Positions 1-7,686 of a DNA stretch of 64,000 bases are shown here, in pieces (the first letter of the stretch is position 1; every line of letters starts with the position of its first letter). The stretch is from Epithemia pelagica. Its lineage: Eukaryota > Bacillariophyta > Bacillariophyceae > Surirellales > Surirellaceae. The notes beneath the pieces were generated by a model. That model had not been told where the DNA came from. It searched no databases and saw only the letters and a program-made list of their open reading frames with translations. Location of the stretch: NCBI GenBank assembly GCA_946965045.2, contig OX337238.1:2666001-2730000 (forward strand), in the 5' to 3' direction. Both the position numbers and the translations under genes were made by a program.

Positions 1-797
1 TCCTCTCGTAAAGGAGCAAAAGGCCCAAGACGCGCCCTGGTGATTAAGGAAAACATGAATCCAGAAATGTGCAGTACTCCTACATTGCATTTATGTCCTG
101 CAATGGAGAAGCTATAGCATAATCATTTTGTTTTCCAACACTTTTCTTGTTTTTTATGACATCGTTAACTATTGAGATATCATGTATTCGTTGTACTACC
201 TACAAAAAAATGAAATGTTACAGCGTCTGGCATGACACTGCCATCCTCCGCAAACAGGAGTGGAGCCTGGCTCTTGGGTGCATGTCCATGGTACCATGCC
301 TCTCTGTACTATTGAATGGGTCGAGTTATCGTGCTGTGGAACATCATGGTTGTGCGCCTAAAACACAACTCCTACATACTCCTACCAAAACTAAAGACAA
401 GGTGTTTTACCACATAGGGTAGACAGCCTAGCATTTAGATCCATCTGCGACCACCTAAAAGATTTTCGGTTCTTCGACTGAGTTCAGCCTTTGAAAGTGC
501 GACCTCAATGTGCGACCTCAATTCTGATAGATCGATCAACTGGCTCAACACTTGGCGACCTGTTATACTTCGGTCTGCTTCTTCCCCGTGATTTCTTACA
601 TTTTTCAGTCCTCGCCTAGACTCCTAGGCCAGGCGCGTCGGTCGACGGCACCCTAGCGGGTCCGCGCGGCAGCGTTAAAATAGACTGTACCTTTTCTATT
701 TCAGCTGCCGCGGTTCATCTCCATGTTGAAAGAAGAGTTAGACTTGATCGTAGAGAACCTTTCTTTATAAGAGAATCGCCTTGGCAGCTATATTGTC
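1..797. other. Upstream region of the PLD-like gene, no firm gene
   Basis: No recognisable gene. A small plus-strand frame ending at 422 keeps the same peptide in copy B (ending at 22688), but recent duplication alone explains that. The end of this stretch resembles the sequence that follows the broken kelch gene at 22232, so copy A is probably also preceded by a kelch remnant outside the window. Confidence 0.5.
764..770 (+). promoter_or_regulatory. TATA-like box before PLD-like gene A
   Basis: TTTATAA lies 28 bp before the ATG at 798 and is kept in copy B at 22863-22869. Position and sequence fit a core promoter with a very short leader, but no transcript evidence exists here. Confidence 0.35.
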
Positions 798-1616
798 ATG
801 GCAGATCGTCATCGCCTTGATGAAGACGCCGAGGGCTTCGAAGAGGATTTCGATGACGCAGACGACGAAGCATTCCCTCATATTCAACAGTACTACGCAT
901 CGTTGACTCCAGATTTGCGAGATGGATCCTTCGATACTCGCCTTGCCAACTTTCACGAAGGCGTGAACCTGCCGGAAGAGCGATATTTTTGCTCTAGACC
1001 CAAGTCACTAGCCTACCTCAACGATGATCCCCGAAAGACTCCAGCAGACCACCCGCTGCGAGCGATCGCTTGGGTCCTTGAATCTGCTCCGCCCCATTCG
1101 GTGGTGCGAGTTTTTTGTTACTCGCTGACCGATCCGATAGCGATCGATTTGATTGTTCATGCCGGATCGTCGCGTGAGGTCAAAGTTATCCTTCATCCAA
1201 ATAACAAAAGTAAAAGAGCACTGGAAGAATTTGTCGATCAACATGGCAAAAGCGCCTTTCTCGAAAACGTGGAAATGCGTCTGGCAAACCTAATCGGTGC
1301 CGATTGTGAATCAAGCCAGGTCCAAATGCACGACAAATCAATTATTACGGAAACCTACTCCGTTTTTGGCAGTTACAACCTGTCAAGCTTTGCTCGTGTG
1401 GGCAATTGGGAGTCGGTGTGTGTGGTTGATACACCTGCCAAATGTCAGGTAACCTTTGACAGCATCTGGGACAACATTTCCCATCGACAAGTCGAAAACT
1501 ACTACACCAATTTGCAGAGCTCAGTAATCGGACCTCGACGACGAGCTCGTGCATCGGCGCGAGAAGCAGAGGATGCGCGGAGACGACAAGCTGCAAGAAG
1601 CCGTGAAGATCTGTAG
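798..1616 (+). CDS. Phospholipase D-like protein with a single HKD motif (copy A)
   Basis: 272 residues. The N-terminus is acidic (about residues 5-30). A PLD-like fold follows: a beta/alpha stretch around residues 90-135 with SLTDPIAIDLIVHAG, then the catalytic-type motif H178-x-K180, with Glu where the classical Asp of HxKxxxxD would be, and a GSYNLS loop after it. One motif per chain is the arrangement of bacterial Nuc and of the PLD6/Zucchini group, which act as dimers on phosphodiester bonds of nucleic acid or cardiolipin. Which substrate applies here is unknown. The C-terminus (residues 240-272) is very basic and Arg/Ala-rich. The gene is intron-free, starts 28 bp after a TATA-like box, and is duplicated at 22897. 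The Asp-to-Glu change could weaken catalysis. Confidence 0.8.
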   Translation: MADRHRLDEDAEGFEEDFDDADDEAFPHIQQYYASLTPDLRDGSFDTRLANFHEGVNLPEERYFCSRPKSLAYLNDDPRKTPADHPLRAIAWVLESAPPHSVVRVFCYSLTDPIAIDLIVHAGSSREVKVILHPNNKSKRALEEFVDQHGKSAFLENVEMRLANLIGADCESSQVQMHDKSIITETYSVFGSYNLSSFARVGNWESVCVVDTPAKCQVTFDSIWDNISHRQVENYYTNLQSSVIGPRRRARASAREAEDARRRQAARSREDL

Positions 1617-1840
1617 AAAATTGTTGAAATGACTTACAGGATTGCCAAATTTCCTCATGTTACAGCAATTTCTCAAGAGATAATGCGCTTGTGTCCTTTG
1701 ACAGTAGTTGCTATGGGTTTCGCTAAAAAGCCATCGAAATTATGGGATATCAGTTACATGTCGCATCTTCTAAAAGCTATCACTGCACGACGCAAAAGTG
1801 GAATGGTTGTTGTGTCACGAATCCATCTCTCCTCATTCCC

Positions 1841-2488
1841 ATGCTGGTAGAAGAAGAACCTGCGTATCAAGATGCAGCGCAAGTCGAGGCCGAAGTGGAA
1901 GTTGACCCTTCCGGACAAGCTTCGTATGTTCCACCACAATATGAAGATGCCATTCAAGCGCCTGTCATTTATGTTCCAAGTTCCCACGTGACCATGGGTG
2001 GTACCAAAGTAGATGGTGCCGCCGAAGATCCAGACCTTGAAGTAGATGTACAACTTCCATCGGATGTTGAGGCACAGCCACCTTCTCTCAAAATACTACT
2101 CAAGGAAATGTCGGAATCGGTGGCCGATTGGGATATCATTCAACGCAAACTCCAGGATCCCGACTGGGATACCATTTTTGCCACACTCACGCCCAATCAC
2201 TACGCCCTTATTTTACAGCAGGAGGCATTGGATTTCGATCAACCCAAAATCGCTGCCTGTCTCGCACAAACACTACAACAACAAGGTGCTGATTCTTTAG
2301 GCTTTACCGCCCATGTGGTGGCTGCGTTGAACGTGGCTTCGGAATGGAATCGAGCGACAGTGGTGGAAAAAACCATTTCGTATTGTTCCGATTTGGCAAC
2401 CAACCAAGATCAGATTCTTTCTCAGTTGACAGACTGGGAGAAGTTTGTGACCGAGCGTGCCTTTGCCAAAGCATTGGATGTGAACTAG
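1841..2488 (+). pseudogene. Detached alpha-arrestin C-terminal tail (copy A)
   Basis: A 215-residue frame from the ATG at 1841; the frame is open further upstream but homology starts near 1820. It matches the tails of the arrestin genes at 39.0-40.9 kb and 54.5-55.9 kb: LVEEEP start, acidic stretch, a PPQYEDA motif (PPxY, the ligand of NEDD4-family WW domains), then a helical segment with DWDIIQRKLQDPDWDTIF and a run to the C-terminus. The arrestin fold itself is absent; bases 1629-1840 look like degraded end-of-arrestin sequence. It may be a fragment, or a short gene making only the PPxY/helical tail. Copy B at 23940 is almost identical, differing by a 3-nt indel and a few substitutions, so its openness says little about selection. 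Confidence 0.65.
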
Positions 2489-2655
2489 TTTACTTACTAA
2501 TATATGTGGTAGATCCCACTTTCTGATATTGCTTGGTGCACGTAAATGCCAAACTCATGATAGAAGTCTTTTAGGAATACTGGTAAAAGATTGACAGAAC
2601 AACATGGCCGCACGGACCCGTACTTCATAAACGACTCTTGATGGAAGGAAAAGAT
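2489..2655. other. Convergent intergenic gap
   Basis: About 165 bp between the arrestin tail (+) and the kelch/coiled-coil gene (-). It must hold both 3' ends. No terminator-like structure was seen. It is duplicated at 24591-24757. Confidence 0.5.
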
Positions 2656-5567
2656 TCAATCTGCATATCCAAGAAATTCCTCCCATTTGCACATACGATG
2701 CTCCAATTGTTCAAACTTTGTTTGAATCCGTTCATCGAAACTGCGTTTGGCCTTGAGTTCATCCACCAGTGACGAAACAGACTCTTCCAAGCGTGTCATT
2801 CGTTCAACTAGTGAGGTAGCATGACAGCCTTCCTTCGTTTCTAGTTCCCCCACGAGCGACGCGACAGATTCTTCCAGTCGAGCAATTCGTTGGACTACCG
2901 GTGTGGCTTGACCACCTCTCCAAGTTTCAATTAAACGAGATGAAAAAGAACTCCTACTGGATCCAGAATCTTTCAAAGGACTAGTCTTGACGATTTTCGG
3001 AGCCATGGCCGAGGAATGCTCTCTACCCCGAAGACTCAGGGATTTCATATTCTGTTCATGTTTGACAGATTCTGCCACCGTTTGTGTCATTTTGGTCGTG
3101 ACCACCAACGCCAACAAACTGATTGCCTCGGCATTATCAGGAGCATCTTTCTCATCAATGCATTTTGCATCACGAGTCCATTTCATTACTTCATTGGCAA
3201 AATGGCCAATCACAGTCGCCAATACACTGCTTCCAGCTTTGGTTTGCTCTCTCATCGCCTCATCGTCACGTTTCAAAGACAACTGCTTTATTGATTTTTG
3301 GACGACTGCAATTCCCTGTTGAAAAGCAGTTTGAAACTTCTCGTTACCAGTTTGCTCCACGACCGAACGAATATGGTTCACGTCTCCATAGTCAACAATC
3401 TCGTGAAGCAAAGAACAACCGACGGTTTCAGACGAAACCCTCCCAAATATAGTTTGGCCGAATGACAATGCATTCAAAATCGAGCAAATGGCCGCAGTGG
3501 ACGCTCCGTCATCATCGTGAGCTTCTATTGCATCATGGAGCTCCTTCAGAGATCTCCCCAAAGCTTGCGCCTGTGCAAGAACAACACGGTGAACAATGCT
3601 ATCACTTTGTGAACTATTTGGAGTTGTCTGGGATTGCGTTGGGGTTCGCGGGAGGACCTCTCCGACTCGAAATTCAATCATGGATAGATTGCTTGCCAAC
3701 GAAGACACTGGTTCTGTCATAGTTGCCACAGAATCTGCGTAAAAGCTGGCAATGCCATTGCCATGAATGAGGATACCATCCTGCCGACATTTCTCAACAA
3801 TCTTTCCTTGCATTGCCATTAGTTGTGAGTCACTCTTACAGATGGTCTTCGATAACTCCTGGAGCGCTTTCAATGTGTATCGTTGTCGATCATCTTGCGA
3901 TATGTGTTGGGAACGGTACAGGTGATTCAGAAATGTGTAAAACACTTTCATTTGGTGAATGTTTGAGACCAGAAACGCCAAGTCGTGGACCTTGAAGACA
4001 ATATCGTCAGAGTAAGTATCCACAAGTTTCCTGTAAAAGGTATCCTCCAACACTTCAGAATCACCGTCTCTCGTCGATCCGACAGAGCGACCAGGAGGCT
4101 TCCTCTCATTATCGGTGACCCCATTCAGTTCAAGAAGCGACTTCAAGTGTTGAACTTTTCTACCCATTGGAATTCTGTCTTGAATATCCTTCATGTTTTG
4201 AATCGTAGATGTTAGCTTATCAATCTCCTCTTGAATTTGTTCCACCGACCGGAATTTTTCATCGTCACAGAGTAATTCCAAAAACGGCAGTAAGGATTGT
4301 GCTTTTGCACCCTCTTGCAACACCGTCACATCGTCGTCACTGTAGTCAACAACAGCCCTTGCCCGTTCAATGGCATTGTTGAGTTTTTCCATTTCCGTTT
4401 CTAGTTCCGCTCGACACGAATACAGGTTCTGCAATATACAAACGGTAAGATTCCAGATAGTGCCAAGCTGTCCCGAGTGCAGTAATGCACGCAGACTAAA
4501 CGAACCTTGAGTTGTTCTTTCTTGTCAATCAACAATAGTGTCTCACATGAATCGACATTTTGACCACCAATCACAGCAATGCCAGTTTTGAAGGCCACCA
4601 TGCTAGCATAATTACGTCCCGTGGATAATGCTGGAAGGTTCCATACAATCCCACGTTCCGTATCCAAAACCTCCACCGTAGCAATCGATCCACTGTAATT
4701 TCCTGACACAATGATACAGGATCCAACTGACACAACTGCATGAAAACTACGTGCGACAGGTAGAGCTAGCTCTGTGCAATTTGTCCACACTGACGACGAG
4801 GAAAAGACTGTAGCAGCAGTCTTCTTGGTCGCATAATCAGAAATCTCCTCGAATTGCAAAGACTCAACCGATGTCAACGCATTGCTACCATTGTGTCCGC
4901 CAACGACATAGATACGGTGACCAATGACAGCACTAGCAAAACCATAACGAGGACCTGTCATGGATGGCCCCGCAATCACAGTGTGGTTGCTTTCCACAGC
5001 TGTATCGATTATATCAACCGACGACAAAGAGTGTCCGTTGTGTCCACCCATGACGACGATATAACGATTGTACACGACAACAGCCGAACAACCCTCTCTT
5101 GCCGTAGACAATCGACAATTCAAGGTTGTCCATTGGTTGGTGGTAGAGTTTGCCAATGACCCTGAAGACAAAGTTTCAACATCGATACGTTCAATACTAT
5201 TCAAGGATGAACCATTGAATCCTCCAATCACATAAACTCCTCCATTACAAACCACCGCAGCATGACAGCATCTCCTGTTGTTCAACGGCGGTCCTTCCCG
5301 CCATTGCTTATTTTCTTCTGCCAAATTCATCAGCAGAACTGAGTTGGTGTAGCCTTGACTGTTATTGTATCCTCCCAAAAATACAACCGTCTGTGCCCTG
5401 TCATCCTGTTCAGGATGGTCGAGCACAACCGACGCATGCGAACGACGCCACCCACCCAAAAGGGGAGGCCAGTCGTTGGTATTCCAATGAGGCGCAAGAC
5501 TGTTATTGTCACTGTCCATAAAGCAAAGCCCGGATTGCTCTGCTTGTCGTTGCAGTGTCATCGTCAT
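2656..5567 (-). CDS. Kelch beta-propeller/coiled-coil fusion protein (copy A), two exons
   Basis: Exon 1 is 5567-4506 (354 codons), the intron 4505-4429 (77 nt, GTTCGT...TTGCAG), exon 2 4428-2656 (590 codons plus stop), joined in phase 0 to give 944 residues. Exon 1 has about five kelch repeats with the double-Gly signature (VYVIGG, IVVMGG, IYVVGG) and an N-terminal segment WPPLLGGWR shared by every kelch gene here. Exon 2 is hydrophilic and helical: coiled coil near residues 357-440, and at the C-terminus two tandem heptad blocks (ARLEESVASLVGELE and TRLEESVSSLVDELK). Kelch propellers usually bind protein partners, and the extension would oligomerise them. I chose ATG 5567 because paralogues start at the same point. 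A conserved upstream box lies at 5611-5640. The outer retrotransposon sits 270 bp upstream of the ATG and may disturb expression. Confidence 0.85.
4429..4505 (-). other. Spliceosomal intron in kelch/coiled-coil gene A
   Basis: Read on the minus strand, AAG is followed by GTTCGT, and the far end is TTGCAG followed by AACCTG. Removing 77 nt joins the kelch frame to the coiled-coil frame in phase 0. The equivalent site in copy B is 26610-26531 (80 nt) with a changed interior but kept borders. Confidence 0.88.
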
Positions 5568-5837
5568 GGTACTTGCAGATTTTATAGCAACACCAAGGAG
5601 TCTTCGTCTTTTTCCTCTAAACCTCAGAAAATACGAAAATATGGGAATCAACGAATGGACTGAATATTCTGGACCGTTTGTACCAAAACCGGAACGAAAG
5701 ACGGCAGCACCTCTACGGCGGCGATTTCAATCATGGATCATGGTATCTTTCACCAGTGGATGGCCTTGGACAGATGAACGGGTCCAAAACCATCCACGAA
5801 AAAGCCACTCCAGCAGAGAATCCACGAACGCTGACAA

Positions 5838-6080
5838 TGTTGAGGATATGTGACCAGGCGACGAGTAGCAGCGAGCAAGCCGCGACTAAAGAGAGTGATT
5901 CGGAAGCAAAGGATCCAAACTTGAATGATGAAGATGCCGAAGCATGGACTTTAGTCCGTCGACGTGGCAAAAGCAACATTAGGCAAGATGAACAAGCAAG
6001 TGTTCATTCTAAGGAGATTACGTAGTTCGATAAGCCTATAAAGAGTTGCTTTTACGGCACGGCTTGTTTGAGTTTTAACA
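5838..6080 (+). repeat. 5' LTR of outer element
   Basis: 243 bp with TG...CA ends inside a TGTT/AACA terminal inverted repeat. It contains a TATAAAG motif at 6037-6043 and an open frame of about 60 codons that, in the 3' LTR, continues the Pol frame. The stretch 6007-6020 is the exact complement of the 14 bases that follow the LTR (6081-6094). Confidence 0.96.
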
Positions 6081-6094
6081 TAATCTCCTTAGAA
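6081..6094 (+). promoter_or_regulatory. Primer-binding-site position of outer element
   Basis: The bases directly after the 5' LTR (TAATCTCCTTAGAA) occupy the minus-strand primer-binding position. They do not start with TGG, so they do not match a tRNA CCA end. They are perfectly complementary to 6007-6020 inside the LTR, which raises the possibility of self-priming or of a half-tRNA primer. Confidence 0.55.
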
Positions 6095-6140
6095 ACAAAG
6101 CATTATATCTCATCACAGACTGTGAAGGGAACTACGGTAT

Positions 6141-6833
6141 ATGAGCGATAGACTTGAAGCTCGTTGGCAAGATATATTGGCTCAATTGGCTCAGCTGACT
6201 CTCGAGGAACAAGAAGAAGTACACGCAATTGAAGAGCGCTTTCAACAAGAATACCGAAGAAGAGAAGCTCAACACCGTCAAACGGTGGCGGCTCTTGAGC
6301 GTCAACGAGAAACGGATCGTGACAACGCGTACGACGAGTGTGAGATTCGGAAGCAACTTGTGTTTGAAAAAGCTCAGGCAAAACGTGACAACTTGTTACG
6401 AGAAATTCAATCCCTTGACGACAACACACCTGTCCCAGAACCCCGGTCAGCTACACCGGATCCACCTCAACCATCAAGGCAGTCGACGCCCGAACCAGAG
6501 GTAAAACAGACAACTGGACAGGCAAATCAACAATCAAGATCCCAAAACAGTACGCCTCAACCTCAAGCAAGTGGTACAAGTCATCCAGTGCAAGTCCCAC
6601 AGCCTCCTTCAATCGCATCGCAAAGAAACAGCCCCATAAGGTGGATCCCAATTGGAACCAGAGTGTGGGTACTCAATCCCCTCAAGTTGAAGAATCAAAC
6701 TTCCACTACCTATCTTGAAGGAATCATATCGCGACACGGTAGCTTCTACCACTTCCTTTGTATTTGGAATCCATCTACCGGCAAACACGAAGAACATCGT
6801 CGACACCGAGACAGTCTAGCTGTAATCGAATAA
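6141..6833 (+). CDS. Extra (pre-Gag) ORF of outer element: coiled coil plus small C-terminal domain
   Basis: 230 residues. Residues about 1-95 are charged and helical, rich in Glu, Gln and Arg, with heptad character (coiled coil). Residues about 95-165 are Pro/Gln/Ser-rich linker. Residues 168-230 form a compact segment with WIPIGTRVWVLNP and repeated aromatic residues, reminiscent of small SH3/chromo-like barrels, but I cannot assign a family. The stop codon at 6831-6833 is one base before the Gag ATG at 6835, suggesting coupled termination and reinitiation. Function unknown; a chromatin-targeting or Gag-accessory role is only a guess. Confidence 0.6.
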   Translation: MSDRLEARWQDILAQLAQLTLEEQEEVHAIEERFQQEYRRREAQHRQTVAALERQRETDRDNAYDECEIRKQLVFEKAQAKRDNLLREIQSLDDNTPVPEPRSATPDPPQPSRQSTPEPEVKQTTGQANQQSRSQNSTPQPQASGTSHPVQVPQPPSIASQRNSPIRWIPIGTRVWVLNPLKLKNQTSTTYLEGIISRHGSFYHFLCIWNPSTGKHEEHRRHRDSLAVIE

Positions 6834-6834
6834 G

Positions 6835-7686
6835 ATGTCGACTGGTGGGAACGGTCCTCGGCCGGATGGACAGGAATCAAACGGCGGACGAGGCAATCAA
6901 ACGGGTGGTCGACCCAACGGAGGCAGAGGTCGAGGAGGTCGTGGCAAAAACCAAGGCCAACAATCAAACACTCGCTTTCAGGGCCAAGAACCATCGCTGA
7001 AAGATTGCGTGTTTGATTATAGTGAAGATCCCCAGTCGAAACGTTACCTACGCAACGTTGAGTTGTTAGTGGGATACGTGGGGACATCATTCAACTACTA
7101 CAACCTAGAGTATCAAAAGGCACTGGAGAAATTGGAACTTAAAGATCCAGACAAAGCAAAGGTTCCAGATGATCCCACGGATCCCATTCAGATGGAAGAA
7201 TGGAAAATGGAATACAAATCGAGAAAGGATCAAGTGAAGGCGTATCGCAACTTTTGCGCTTCCTTATTCAGTGTCATTCTCGGGCAATGCACGCCCCTCA
7301 TGAAGGACAAGTTGCAAGCCAAACCAGAATATGAAGCGATCAACGATGAAAGGGACGGTGTAGCGCTACTCAAGTTGATCAAACAAACAACCTTCACGTT
7401 TGATTCTGGCCGAATCTATAAGCTAGTCGGTCGTGACAAGTTGAAAGAAGAATTTTATGGTTTGAAGCGCAGAAACAATCAAACCCTTCACAGCTACTAT
7501 GAAGTGTTTAGGGCAAAGGTTAAAGTTCTCAATGAGGTGGGTGTGGTGTTGTATGACAAAGATCTCGTGGATATGATAGCCAAGAAAAACGGAAGGGACC
7601 CTCCTTCAGACATCGATCGAGATGAAGCACAAGAGAGATGTGTTGCGATCCGATTCATCCGAACATGTGGCCATCGAGAGTATTAG
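6835..7686 (+). CDS. gag: Gag of outer Copia element, ended by an in-frame TAG
   Basis: 283 residues. The N-terminal 45 residues are Gly/Arg/Gln-rich (RGRGGRGKNQGQ), plausibly RNA-binding. A helical capsid-like region of the Copia Gag type follows from about residue 55. The frame stops at TAG (7684-7686) but continues open in the same frame from 7687 with segments typical of the rest of the Gag region (LDGHKDVYPATLADARAIL). The stop therefore falls inside the normal Gag domain: a nonsense mutation is most likely, with readthrough as the alternative. Confidence 0.8.
   Translation: MSTGGNGPRPDGQESNGGRGNQTGGRPNGGRGRGGRGKNQGQQSNTRFQGQEPSLKDCVFDYSEDPQSKRYLRNVELLVGYVGTSFNYYNLEYQKALEKLELKDPDKAKVPDDPTDPIQMEEWKMEYKSRKDQVKAYRNFCASLFSVILGQCTPLMKDKLQAKPEYEAINDERDGVALLKLIKQTTFTFDSGRIYKLVGRDKLKEEFYGLKRRNNQTLHSYYEVFRAKVKVLNEVGVVLYDKDLVDMIAKKNGRDPPSDIDRDEAQERCVAIRFIRTCGHREY

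Larger units (their letters stand above)
1..5170. repeat. Segmental duplication, copy A
   Basis: The sequence from base 1 onward matches 22269 onward almost base for base through the PLD-like gene, the arrestin-tail gene and the coiled-coil half of the kelch gene, then falls to ordinary paralogue similarity inside the kelch half. Copy A carries about 169 bp more than copy B upstream of the PLD gene. The left end of copy A is outside the window. The right limit is approximate. Confidence 0.93.

Noticed and set aside
1629-1850. 73-residue frame with EIMRLCPLTVV, superficially like a cytochrome P450 motif
   Set aside because: No other P450 feature is near; the position matches the degraded end of an arrestin gene.
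5678-6025. Frame crossing the left end of the outer 5' LTR
   Set aside because: It joins kelch upstream DNA to LTR codons; only the LTR part is meaningful, as the end of Pol in the 3' LTR.
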